From Lachnospiraceae bacterium (GTDB taxonomy: Bacteria > Bacillota > Clostridia > Lachnospirales > Lachnospiraceae), in the NCBI GenBank assembly GCA_016280395.1, contig JAEEGQ010000075.1, forward strand, positions 1 through 64,000: a stretch of DNA of 64,000 bases, in the 5' to 3' direction. Numbering within the stretch: position 1 is the stretch's first letter; each line of letters begins with the position of its first letter. Shown piece after piece: positions 8,354 to 16,878 of this stretch. Position numbers and translations under genes: made by a program. The notes beneath the pieces were generated by a model that was given only the letters and a program-made list of their open reading frames with translations, was not told the origin of the DNA and did no database searches.

Positions 8354-9268
8354 CTATTCATCCCTGGAAAATTCAAGTGTGACCTTTCTTCCGTCGCGAC
8401 AGATCTTTGTATTTGCAAATATGCCCCGTACATAATCCTTATAAAGCTCGGGTTTTGCCATTGCCGGGCTGTAATGTGTGAGCCACAGCTCCTCTGCCTT
8501 TGACCTTAACGCTATCGTCGCCGCTTCGGCAAAGTTCATGTGCCTGTGCTCCGCCGCGCGCTGCTCGCTGCCCGGCTCGCCGTACATTCCTTCGAGTATC
8601 AGAAGGTCCGTACCCTTTGCGTTTTTGGTGATCGACGGGCATGGCCTCGAATCCGTTGCATAGGTGAGCTTTATGCCCTTTCTTGCGGGTCCGAGTATCA
8701 TGTTCTGGGTGAACACCCTCCCGTCAGCCTCTATCTCCTCGCCTTTTTGCAGACGGTTCCAGTATTTGAGCGGAACGTCATTGGCTTTTGCAAGCTCCGG
8801 ATCAAACCGCCCGGCGCGCTTTATCTCTATCGAATAACCGTAGCAGGTTATATTGTGATTGACCTTGAACGCGGTGATATTGTAATCTCCGCGGATAAAG
8901 GTCTCCTCAGCATCATTCATTTCGATGAAATTAATGTCAAAGGGCAGCTCCGGTGCGATAACGCAAAGAGAGCGCACAACCTTTTCAAGACCTTTCGGCC
9001 CGATTATCGTTACCGGTTCGGTCCTGTCCGCATTACCCATCGAAAGGAGCAGCCCCGGAAGCCCGCTTACGTGATCTCCGTGGAAATGCGTGATAAGTAT
9101 CGTATCTATGGGATTAAAGCTCCATCCGGCATTCCTAAGAGCCACCTGCGTTCCCTCACCGCAGTCTATCAGCAGCGAACTGCCGTTGCATCTTGTGAGG
9201 AGCGACGTCAGATACCTGTTTGGAAGCGGCATCATCCCGCCTGTCCCAAGCAAACAAACATCAAGCAT
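8354..9268 (-). CDS. rnz: Ribonuclease Z
   Basis: RNase Z is the metallo-beta-lactamase-fold endonuclease that matures tRNA 3' ends. The 304 residues show the N-terminal substrate loop (LGTGGMMPLPNRYLTSLL), DCGEGTQ, the zinc motif HFHGDHVSGLPGLL near residue 63, YGYSIE, TDSRP, LILEGMYG and the late His motifs EHRHMNFAEA and LTHYSP. All expected metal ligands appear present. It sits among tsaE, tsaB, rimI and tsaD. Confidence 0.95.
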   Translation of the reverse strand: MLDVCLLGTGGMMPLPNRYLTSLLTRCNGSSLLIDCGEGTQVALRNAGWSFNPIDTILITHFHGDHVSGLPGLLLSMGNADRTEPVTIIGPKGLEKVVRSLCVIAPELPFDINFIEMNDAEETFIRGDYNITAFKVNHNITCYGYSIEIKRAGRFDPELAKANDVPLKYWNRLQKGEEIEADGRVFTQNMILGPARKGIKLTYATDSRPCPSITKNAKGTDLLILEGMYGEPGSEQRAAEHRHMNFAEAATIALRSKAEELWLTHYSPAMAKPELYKDYVRGIFANTKICRDGRKVTLEFSRDE

Positions 9269-9289
9269 GATATACCTTTCCGGCGTTTG

Positions 9290-9724
9290 TCATTTAAGCC
9301 ACATGATGACGGCATCTTCTCTCGGTTTCCTGTAGAAATCCTTCCTGATGCCCTCCTTAACAAACCCAAGCTGCTCGTAAAGAGCGATGGCGGGCTTGTT
9401 GCTCACCCTTACTTCAAGGGTAAAGACCCTGTACTTCTTTGCTCTTGCCTCTTCAAGAAGCCTTAAGAGCAGCTGTTTTCCAACACCTTTTCTCCTGTGG
9501 TTTTCCGCCACCGCAACATTCGTTATCTGTCCCTCGTCTATAACGCCCCAGAGGCCGCAGTACCCCGCGATCTCTCCGTCTTCCTCGGCAACAAGATAGA
9601 TATCGTTGCCCGATTCAAGGGAATGCTCGAAGCTGTCATACGTCCATGGCTCCGAAAACGTCTTTCTCTCTATTTCGACGACCTTTTCCAGATCGCCGGG
9701 TTTCATCCGTCGTATGTTAAGCAT
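9290..9724 (-). CDS. rimI: Ribosomal protein bS18-alanine N-acetyltransferase
   Basis: A GNAT acetyltransferase of 144 residues, the usual RimI length. Seen: the acetyl-CoA loop RRKGVGKQLLLRLLEEA, NEPAIALYEQLGF-type motif (NKPAIALYEQLGF) and FTLEVRVSN. RimI acetylates the N-terminal Ala of ribosomal protein S18. It directly follows tsaB and overlaps it by 8 bp; the tsaE-tsaB-rimI order is widespread, which supports the name. ATG 9724 is chosen because the upstream seven codons are inside tsaB and lack a ribosome site. Confidence 0.9.
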   Translation of the reverse strand: MLNIRRMKPGDLEKVVEIERKTFSEPWTYDSFEHSLESGNDIYLVAEEDGEIAGYCGLWGVIDEGQITNVAVAENHRRKGVGKQLLLRLLEEARAKKYRVFTLEVRVSNKPAIALYEQLGFVKEGIRKDFYRKPREDAVIMWLK

Positions 9725-10472
9725 GGTCTTTACCTGTGCTTTCAACGTTTATGCAGTCTTTCTCAATGACCTTTTCGCCCGTCTGCTCCATGCGCACACG
9801 TTCGGCCTGTGACATCCTTAAATACTCTATCTCGAGTTCCTCGCCCGAAACGGCCTCTTTTTCAAACAATGCCGCTCCGATGGCAAGAAGGCTTCCCGCG
9901 CGCTGAAGGTTAAGATGCGCAGGCGCAAAGCGGAACCCGCAGGTTATGTTTTTTTCGAGGTATTCCCTGTTCGGTTCGACACCGTCGCCAAGGAAGATAA
10001 CATTCCTTTCAAGCGCATTTACGCACTCCGCAAGCTCTTCTATCGACCTTGCCTTATCCCCGCAAACAGCCTTCGGCACCTCGCCGTCACAGTCATAGAC
10101 CGCGCTGTACACCTGGTTTCTCCGCGCATCCATGAGCGGCACCACAAGCTTCTTTGCGCCAAGGTAATTTGCCGCTAACATCTCTAAGGTCGAGATTCCG
10201 AGAACTTTTATCCGAAGCGCGTTGCAAAGCCCCTTTACCGTCGCCGCACCTATCCTTAAGCCTGTAAAGGATCCCGGCCCTTTTGATGTGATGATACCGT
10301 CAAGCGAAGCCCTGTCGGTCTCCGTGATCTTAAGTATCTCATCTATCATAGGCAAAAGTGTCTGGGAATGTGTCTTGTTATAATCCACCGAATACTCGGC
10401 AAGGATGTTTTTACCGTCGGACAGCGCAACCGAAGCCACCCTGCCCGAAGCATCAACAGCCAGTAATCTCAT
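9717..10472 (-). CDS. tsaB: tRNA threonylcarbamoyladenosine biosynthesis protein TsaB
   Basis: TsaB is the catalytically inactive TsaD paralogue that scaffolds the t6A complex. The 251-residue protein starts MRLLAVDASGRVASVAL and contains THSQTLLPMIDEIL, the GPGSFTGLRIG motif near residue 68 and PLMDARRNQVYSA, all family hallmarks. It overlaps tsaE by 4 bp (ATGA) and rimI by 8 bp. Confidence 0.95.
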   Translation of the reverse strand: MRLLAVDASGRVASVALSDGKNILAEYSVDYNKTHSQTLLPMIDEILKITETDRASLDGIITSKGPGSFTGLRIGAATVKGLCNALRIKVLGISTLEMLAANYLGAKKLVVPLMDARRNQVYSAVYDCDGEVPKAVCGDKARSIEELAECVNALERNVIFLGDGVEPNREYLEKNITCGFRFAPAHLNLQRAGSLLAIGAALFEKEAVSGEELEIEYLRMSQAERVRMEQTGEKVIEKDCINVESTGKDHA

Positions 10473-10885
10473 ATGATCGTAATCCTTCTGTAATCAAAGC
10501 CTTTTTGAAGATCCTTTTCTATCCGTACATGGACCGCGCCCGGAGGTATCATCCCGGGAACGTTTTCCGCCCATTCGACGAGACATACGCCTTTTCCGTA
10601 GAAATAGTCCTCAGCTCCGATCTCGTATAACTCTTCTTCGTCTTCTATCCTGTACACATCAAAATGATACAGCGGAAGCCTGCCCTCATACACCTGCAGG
10701 ATGGTGAAGGTGGGGCTGTTCACGTGCTCCGTGATCCCAAGCCCCTTTGCAAAGCCCTTTGTGAACACGGTCTTTCCGACGCCAAGGTCGCCGTCAAGGC
10801 AGTAAACCTGCCCCGCGGCCGCATTCTTTGCTATTTTCTCGCCAAGCGCCAGTGTGTCCGAAGCCGAAAAGCTTTCGTACTCCAT
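10469..10885 (-). CDS. tsaE: tRNA threonylcarbamoyladenosine biosynthesis ATPase TsaE
   Basis: A 138-residue P-loop ATPase that drives the TsaBD cycle. Seen: Walker A GDLGVGKT (about residues 32-39), SPTFTILQVYEG, the HFDVYRI motif and CLVEWAEN near residue 103. Length and motifs are typical. It is the first of the tsaE-tsaB-rimI set and lies 12 bp after tex. Confidence 0.95.
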   Translation of the reverse strand: MEYESFSASDTLALGEKIAKNAAAGQVYCLDGDLGVGKTVFTKGFAKGLGITEHVNSPTFTILQVYEGRLPLYHFDVYRIEDEEELYEIGAEDYFYGKGVCLVEWAENVPGMIPPGAVHVRIEKDLQKGFDYRRITII

Positions 10886-10897
10886 TGTAACCTCCCG

Positions 10898-13312
10898 TCA
10901 GATGATCATTGACAGGCTGATACGCTTCTTCTGCGTATCAACGCCAAGCACCTTGACATCAACGATATCGCCTACACTTACCGCATCAAGAGGATGCTTG
11001 ATGTAGCGCTCGTTCGTTATCTGTGAGATATGCACGAGGCCGTCCTGGTGTACGCCTATATCCACAAATACCCCGAAATCGATGACATTTCGCACGGTTC
11101 CCTTAAGGATCATGCCTTCTTTAAGGTCCGCCATATCAAGAACGTCCGTGCGGAGTATAGGTTTCTGCATCTCCTCGCGCGGGTCGCGTCCGGGCTTTTC
11201 GATCTCTTTTATGATATCCTCAAGTGTAAGCTCGCCTATTCCGAGCTCTTCTGCAAGCTTGTGCTTGTCTCCTATCTTCTTTGAAAGGCCGGAGGGAACG
11301 TTTACAGGCTTTGAGGGAGCCTGTTTCTCCGGTTTTCTGTTTTCCTTTGCAGGTGCCCCGCCAAGTGTTGTCCCGCCGAGAGCGGCAAGGAGCGCCTGTC
11401 CCATTGCGGTATTTGTGTCCATGTGCGAGCGGACCGGCTTTTCCCTGCGATTATCGCGTCTCTGCTCCCGGTTTGCCTGCTTTTCCTGCTCTGCAGCCAT
11501 TGCAACGGCTTCACGCGTCTCGGCGTGAACCTTGCCAATGTCTGCTGTTGAAAGGCCAAGCTTTGCAAGGAGTGCTTCCGCTGCCGCATAGGATTCGGGG
11601 TGAACGCCTGTAGCATCGAGCGGGTTCGTGCCTCCGGTTATGCGAAGGAAGCCCGCGCACTGCTCAAATGCCTTCGGTCCAAGCTTCGGGACCTTGAGGA
11701 GTTCCCTTCTGTCCTTGAATTTACCGTTTTCTTCGCGGTATGCGACGATATTCTTTGCAATGGGCTTCGAAATGCCTGAAACATACTCAAGGAGCGAAGC
11801 CGATGCCGTATTAAGGTCTACGCCTACAGTGTTAACACAGTTCTCGACAACACCCTCAAGAGAGTCGCCAAGCTTCTTCTGGTCCATATCATGCTGGTAC
11901 TGCCCTACGCCTATCGATTTCGGATCGATCTTTACAAGCTCCGCAAGCGGATCCTGAAGGCGTCTTGCTATTGATGCGGCGCTTCGCTGTCCGACATCAA
12001 AGTTCGGGAATTCTTCGGTAGCGAGCTTGCTCGCCGAATATACCGACGCGCCCGCTTCGCTTACGATAACGTACTGAACGGGTTTCTTGAGCTCTTTGAT
12101 AAGCTCGACGATGACCTGCTCCGATTCACGGGACGCGGTACCGTTTCCGACGGAGATCAGCGATATATCGTATTTGTTTATAAGGCTTGTAAGCGTCCTC
12201 TTAGCTTCCGCAACCTTAAACTGCGGAGCCGTAGGATAGATAACGACTGTATCGAGAACCTTGCCGGTGGGGTCAACCACAGCAAGCTTGCAGCCCGTAC
12301 GGAATGCAGGATCCCAGCCGAGTACTGTCCTTCCTGCAACGGGAGGCTGCATAAGGAGCTGGTGAAGATTCTTGCCGAATACCTTTATCGCGCCGTCTTC
12401 AGCCTTTTCCGTAAGGTCGTTCCTGATCTCGCGCTCAATAGCCGGAGCAATGAGACGGTCGTAGGAATCCGCGCAGGCTTCCGAGATAAGCTTTGTGCAG
12501 GCTTCGTTTCCGCCCGTAACGGTCATCTTCTCAAGGAACCTCAGTATCTGCTCTGTCGGAGCCGTGATCTTGACACTTAATACCTTCTCGGCCTCGCCTC
12601 TGTTAAGGGCAAGGATCCTGTGTCCGGGTATCTTGTTGATGCGCTCCTCATACTCGAAATACATCTCGTAAACGGACGCATCCACTCTCTTTTCGGCTTC
12701 TTTTGTCTTTTCCTTCTCCTTTTCGGCCTTGTCCTTTCTTGAAGAAACGATCATGCCGTTCTCGAAGGTCTGTTCCCTGATATACTTGCGGTAATCGGCA
12801 TTATCGGAGATCTGCTCCGCAATGATGTCCTTTGCGCCCGCAAGAGCCTCATTTGCGTCCTTAACTTCTTTTTCTTCGCTGATGTATTTGGCAGCTTCCG
12901 CTTCGGGATCCGCACCGGCCTCCTGTGCCAGGATATAGTCCGCGAGCGGCTGCAGGCCCTTTTCAACCGCAACCGTGGCTCTTGTGCGGCGTTTCGGCCT
13001 GTAAGGACGATAAAGGTCGTCAACCACTACCTGAGTCATCGCTTCTTCGATCTGCGCCTTCAATTCGGGAGTGAGCTTGCCCTGCTCCTCAATGCTTGCG
13101 ATGACCTGTGCCTTCTTCTCTTCGAGATTCCGAAGGTATGTGAGTCTCTCGTCAAGTGTACGCAGTATTTCGTCGTTAAGGGCGCCTGTGGCTTCCTTAC
13201 GGTATCTTGCGATGAAGGGGATGGTGTTGCCCTCGTCAATGAGTTTAACTGTTGCATTTACCTGCTCAAGTCTGATATTCAGTTCCTTTGCGAGCTGTTC
13301 GTTGATGTTCAT
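10898..13312 (-). CDS. tex: Tex family S1 RNA-binding protein
   Basis: Tex is a multi-domain nucleic-acid-binding protein linked to transcription. The 804 residues comprise Tex_N (about 1-190), a helical core, a YqgF-like RNase H fold (around 325-450, with GWDPAFRTGCKLAVVD), HhH repeats (about 480-560, with SGISKPIAKNIVAYREENG) and a C-terminal S1 domain (about 725-804, with GTVRNVIDFGVFVDIG). A polar linker of about 80 residues rich in Arg, Lys, Pro and Gln (about 605-690) separates HhH from S1, longer than in most Tex proteins. It lies 27 bp after rnfB. Confidence 0.95.
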   Translation of the reverse strand: MNINEQLAKELNIRLEQVNATVKLIDEGNTIPFIARYRKEATGALNDEILRTLDERLTYLRNLEEKKAQVIASIEEQGKLTPELKAQIEEAMTQVVVDDLYRPYRPKRRTRATVAVEKGLQPLADYILAQEAGADPEAEAAKYISEEKEVKDANEALAGAKDIIAEQISDNADYRKYIREQTFENGMIVSSRKDKAEKEKEKTKEAEKRVDASVYEMYFEYEERINKIPGHRILALNRGEAEKVLSVKITAPTEQILRFLEKMTVTGGNEACTKLISEACADSYDRLIAPAIEREIRNDLTEKAEDGAIKVFGKNLHQLLMQPPVAGRTVLGWDPAFRTGCKLAVVDPTGKVLDTVVIYPTAPQFKVAEAKRTLTSLINKYDISLISVGNGTASRESEQVIVELIKELKKPVQYVIVSEAGASVYSASKLATEEFPNFDVGQRSAASIARRLQDPLAELVKIDPKSIGVGQYQHDMDQKKLGDSLEGVVENCVNTVGVDLNTASASLLEYVSGISKPIAKNIVAYREENGKFKDRRELLKVPKLGPKAFEQCAGFLRITGGTNPLDATGVHPESYAAAEALLAKLGLSTADIGKVHAETREAVAMAAEQEKQANREQRRDNRREKPVRSHMDTNTAMGQALLAALGGTTLGGAPAKENRKPEKQAPSKPVNVPSGLSKKIGDKHKLAEELGIGELTLEDIIKEIEKPGRDPREEMQKPILRTDVLDMADLKEGMILKGTVRNVIDFGVFVDIGVHQDGLVHISQITNERYIKHPLDAVSVGDIVDVKVLGVDTQKKRISLSMII

Positions 13313-13339
13313 TGTATAAAAAACTCCTTGTTACATTAG

Positions 13340-14137
13340 TTATCCGATTCTTTTGAGAATGCAGCCCGACGGGCAGTTCTCCGCGCATTTTCCGCAGCCT
13401 GTGCACTTCGTGTAGTCGATCTTTGCAAGATTGTTCTCAACTGTGATCGCGCCTGATTCGCAGACCTTTTCACACTTCTTGCAGCCGATGCAGCCGACCT
13501 TGCAGCGTTTGCGTGTCATAGCGCCCTTTTCCCTGTTTCCGCAGGTCACATACACGGGAACATTCGCGGGTATTATGTCTATAAGGCTGTTCGGGCAGGC
13601 CTTTGCGCACTTCCCGCAGCCTATGCAGAGCGCAGGATTGATATGTGCCATGCCGTTTTCAATGCAGATGGCGTTCTGGTCGCAGACTGCGGCACAGTCG
13701 CCAAAGCCCATACATCCGAAGGTACACTGGCCGGGGCCCGCAAAGAACAGCTCTGCGGCTGCGCAGCTGTGTATCCCGTCGTAATTGAATTTATCGCTTG
13801 TATTCTCACATGTACCGCGGCAGGTGATAAATGCCACCTTTTTCTCCACGGTGCCGGCTTCAAGTCCCATGATGCCCGCAACCTCTCCGGCAACCTTTGA
13901 AGCGCCCGGAACGCAGAGCGCACAGTCCTTTGTCTTTCCCTTTGCAAGCGCGTCCGCATAGCCGTCACAGCCCGCATACCCGCAGGCTCCGCAGTTTGCG
14001 CCGGGCAGGCATGCCCTGACCTTCTCAAAGGTCTCATCTACCGGAACGGCCATAACTTTTCCCGCAATAACGAGCAGTACGGCGCACAGAAGGCCTATGG
14101 CCGTAAGTATGGCCACCGCAATTAACAATTTCTCCAT
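13340..14137 (-). CDS. rnfB: Rnf complex subunit B, iron-sulfur protein
   Basis: RnfB takes electrons from ferredoxin into the Rnf ferredoxin:NAD+ oxidoreductase. The 265 residues have one N-terminal membrane helix, a [4Fe-4S] domain (CLPGANCGACGYAGCDG, about residues 43-60) and ferredoxin-like C-terminal clusters: CIGCGKCAKACP, CIGCKKCEKVC and CTGCGKCAENCP. It is the last gene of rnfCDGEAB and ends 27 bp before tex. Confidence 0.95.
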   Translation of the reverse strand: MEKLLIAVAILTAIGLLCAVLLVIAGKVMAVPVDETFEKVRACLPGANCGACGYAGCDGYADALAKGKTKDCALCVPGASKVAGEVAGIMGLEAGTVEKKVAFITCRGTCENTSDKFNYDGIHSCAAAELFFAGPGQCTFGCMGFGDCAAVCDQNAICIENGMAHINPALCIGCGKCAKACPNSLIDIIPANVPVYVTCGNREKGAMTRKRCKVGCIGCKKCEKVCESGAITVENNLAKIDYTKCTGCGKCAENCPSGCILKRIG

Positions 14138-14155
14138 GGTATCCTCCCTTTTGCC

Positions 14156-14749
14156 TTATTTGAACAGATTGTCGATGATCCCCGCAAAACCATAGAAGGA
14201 AAGCGATACTATGGACGCAGCGACAAGTGTGATGGGAAGACCCTTAAAAGCCTTCGGTACATCGCTTGACTCGATCCTGCCGCGGACACCCGCAAACAGC
14301 ACCATCGCAAGCATAAAGCCGAGACCGCAGCCAAGAGCGCTCACAAGTGATTCGCCAAAGCCGTAGCCGTCGGAAATATTGTTAAGACATACGCCGAGCA
14401 CCGCGCAGTTTGTGGTAATCAGCGGAAGATATACACCAAGAGACTTGTATAATCCAGGGATGAACTTTTTGAGCGTCATCTCCACGAACTGTACCAAAGC
14501 AGCGATAACAAGGATAAATACTATCGTCTCAAGGTAGGTCAGGTTGTAAGGCACAAGCAGGAAGGTGTATATCGGCCATGTGGCTGCCGTAGCCATTACC
14601 TGCACGAATATTACCGCAAGGCTCATTCCCGCTGCCTGCTTCAGCTTCTTCGAAACGCCGAGGAACGGGCATATCCCGAGGAATTTGTTCAGAACATAGT
14701 TGTTTACAAGAACGGAGGTCATTAAGATGATTATCATGTGCTTAAACAT
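14156..14749 (-). CDS. rnfA: Rnf complex subunit A, integral membrane protein
   Basis: RnfA is one of the two homologous membrane subunits that carry electrons and ions across the membrane. About 197 residues from ATG 14749, which follows GAGGT at the right spacing; the longer open frame is inside rnfE and lacks family similarity. It is hydrophobic throughout with about six membrane segments and the NNYVLNKFLGICPFLGVSK motif near the start, holding the conserved Cys. It overlaps the rnfE stop by 8 bp. Confidence 0.95.
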   Translation of the reverse strand: MFKHMIIILMTSVLVNNYVLNKFLGICPFLGVSKKLKQAAGMSLAVIFVQVMATAATWPIYTFLLVPYNLTYLETIVFILVIAALVQFVEMTLKKFIPGLYKSLGVYLPLITTNCAVLGVCLNNISDGYGFGESLVSALGCGLGFMLAMVLFAGVRGRIESSDVPKAFKGLPITLVAASIVSLSFYGFAGIIDNLFK

Positions 14750-15428
14750 CTGCTGTACCTCCCTTGCATTCTTCCGAAGTCTTGCCGCACATTGAGGCTG
14801 CCGGACAGCCTGCGCAGTCAAGCTTCTTTTCCTTACCGGTTATCTTTGTCATGATCGCCATCAGGATACCGAAGGTAAGGAATCCGCCCGGAGACATAGT
14901 AAGAAGCGAGATCTTGAAGTTCTCAAGACCGGGTATCGCGATCCCTGCGATCGAACCGTTTCCGATGACCTCGCGGATAAGCGCCATGGCCATGAGCGCA
15001 GCGGTAAACCCGAGGCCCATTCCGACGCCGTCAAGCGCGGAATCGATCACGCTGTTCTTGCTCGCAAACATCTCCGCACGTCCGAGTATTATGCAGTTTA
15101 CAACGATAAGGGCAAGGTATACGCCGAGCATATCGTAGATATTGGGCAGATATGCCTGTAAGAGCATCTGAACAAGTGTAACAAAGGCCGCGATTATAAC
15201 GATAAAGCAGGGGATCCTGACTTTGTCCGGGATGACCTTTCTTAAGGCCGAGATAGCCATATTCGAGCAAATGAGTACAAGCATCGCCGAGATGCCCATA
15301 CTGAAAGCCGATATCATGTTCGTTGTTACGGCAAGCGTCGGACAAGTGCCGAGAACAAGTACGAGCACGGGATTTTCTTTTACAATGCCCTTAAGGATGA
15401 TAGAAAGCTTTTTGTTTTCCTGCATCAC
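14742..15428 (-). CDS. rnfE: Rnf complex subunit E, integral membrane protein
   Basis: The RnfA paralogue. The 228 residues have six membrane segments, the PVLVLVLGTCPTLAVTT motif with its conserved Cys, and a Cys-rich C-terminal tail (CAGCPAASMCGKTSEEC) that is longer than in proteobacterial RnfE. It overlaps rnfG by 4 bp and rnfA by 8 bp. Confidence 0.95.
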   Translation of the reverse strand: MMQENKKLSIILKGIVKENPVLVLVLGTCPTLAVTTNMISAFSMGISAMLVLICSNMAISALRKVIPDKVRIPCFIVIIAAFVTLVQMLLQAYLPNIYDMLGVYLALIVVNCIILGRAEMFASKNSVIDSALDGVGMGLGFTAALMAMALIREVIGNGSIAGIAIPGLENFKISLLTMSPGGFLTFGILMAIMTKITGKEKKLDCAGCPAASMCGKTSEECKGGTADV

Positions 15429-15955
15429 TTGTTCCCTCCTTTGCTCAGTGTCTCGAATGCTTCAAACGCGGTCTTTACCGCATTGTAATAACCTGTTGAT
15501 GTAAGTGTGGCGCCGGAGATCGCTTCGATCCCGTTCAGCGCCTTGTCTTTCCCCTCGTACTGTGAGGAGTAGGCGGGTTTTGCGCACTGCCCGCCGATTG
15601 ACGGCGTTTCGTTGCTTGAAAGTATCTTCGTTCCCGTCACTTTGCCCTCAGGCGAGATGCCGCACATGATCACAAGCCCGGAATCATAGCCCTTTGTCGA
15701 GACCTTGATAACGTAACCTGCGCCGTTTTTCTCTTTATATACCGATGTAACAGCCTTTGGAAGCGTACCACCGGAAACGGTGACCTCTTCGAAGGCCTGT
15801 CCCGAAGGCATTACCTCGAAGCACGCGGCTTCGCTGCGTTCCTTTGTGGTCTTCTCAATGACCGGAGCGGTGAAATGGTTTACGCCGCCGAGCAGCGCCG
15901 ATGAAACAAGACAGATGATACCGAGTACGACTATGCTTTTAACACCTGTTTTCAT
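15425..15955 (-). CDS. rnfG: Rnf complex subunit G, covalent flavoprotein
   Basis: RnfG has one N-terminal membrane segment and an extracytoplasmic FMN-binding domain. The flavinylation motif SGATLTSTG is present near residue 149, where FMN attaches to the second Thr. The segment VKVSTKGYDSGLVIMCGI and the SIGGQCAKPAY stretch fit the family. 176 residues; it overlaps both neighbours by 4 bp. Confidence 0.95.
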   Translation of the reverse strand: MKTGVKSIVVLGIICLVSSALLGGVNHFTAPVIEKTTKERSEAACFEVMPSGQAFEEVTVSGGTLPKAVTSVYKEKNGAGYVIKVSTKGYDSGLVIMCGISPEGKVTGTKILSSNETPSIGGQCAKPAYSSQYEGKDKALNGIEAISGATLTSTGYYNAVKTAFEAFETLSKGGNK

Positions 15956-16878
15956 TTTGCCGCACCTCCTATCACCTTTTTCTTGGTCCAGTTATCGATG
16001 TAAGGCGTAAGGATGTTCATGAGCAGTATCGCGAAGGACACGCCCTCCGGATAGTTGCCGTAAACACGGATCAGCATTGTTATGAGGCCGCATCCGAAGC
16101 CGAATACCATACGGCCGTAAGTCTGAGCCGGGGTTGTCACATAATCCGTTGCCATAAAGAATGCCGCGATCAGGACACCGCCCGTAAGCACATCCGTCAG
16201 CGGATCACGTCCGAAAGCAATCGACAGAAGCATTACGGTTGCAACAAAGATGAACGGCTCATGCCATGTGATGACTTTCTTTACGATAAGGTAGATGCCG
16301 CCCGCAAGAAGTGCCAGTGAGCAGGTCTCACCTATAGTTCCCGCGTGATTCCCGAGGAACAGCTGAAGGTAATCCGGCACGGTCCCCTTCGAAGGATCCG
16401 CGATCATGGCAAGCGGCGTCGCCGACGAAACGGAGTCAAAAAACACTGTATTCGTCGCAACCGCAAGGCTGTTGGAGAAGGATATCAGCATCATTACGCG
16501 GGCCGTTACGGCAGGGTTTGCAAAGTTCTGTCCGAGGCCTCCGAAAAGCTGCTTGACGATGACTATCGCAAAGGCCGAGCCTATTGCGGCCTGCCACAGA
16601 GGCGCATTTGCCGGAAGGCTTAAAGCAAGGAGCAGCCCCGTTACGGCTGCGGAGCCGTCGGATACGGTAACCTTGCGTTTCATCACCTTCTGGGACAAAA
16701 ACTCGCAAAGGATGCTTGCTGTCACGCAGACGCACACGAGCAGCACCGCCCTGATGCCAAACAGCACAAAGGAAGCGATCGTTACGGGTGCAAGCGCTAT
16801 AAGCACGTCCGTCATTATCTTTTGCGTCGTTATCGGGGATTTGATATGAGGAGATACAGATACGTTCAGATTATTCAT
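15952..16878 (-). CDS. rnfD: Rnf complex subunit D, membrane flavoprotein
   Basis: RnfD is the large membrane subunit with covalent FMN. The 308 residues start NLNVSVSPHIKSPITT and have about nine membrane segments. The flavin-attachment motif SSATPLAMI is near residue 158, and the late segment AVLIAAFFMATDYVTTP is typical. It overlaps rnfC and rnfG by 4 bp each. Confidence 0.95.
   Translation of the reverse strand: MNNLNVSVSPHIKSPITTQKIMTDVLIALAPVTIASFVLFGIRAVLLVCVCVTASILCEFLSQKVMKRKVTVSDGSAAVTGLLLALSLPANAPLWQAAIGSAFAIVIVKQLFGGLGQNFANPAVTARVMMLISFSNSLAVATNTVFFDSVSSATPLAMIADPSKGTVPDYLQLFLGNHAGTIGETCSLALLAGGIYLIVKKVITWHEPFIFVATVMLLSIAFGRDPLTDVLTGGVLIAAFFMATDYVTTPAQTYGRMVFGFGCGLITMLIRVYGNYPEGVSFAILLMNILTPYIDNWTKKKVIGGAAK

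Noticed and set aside
8540-9466. 308-codon plus-strand ORF
   Set aside because: Antisense to rnz and rimI, whose motifs are unmistakable.
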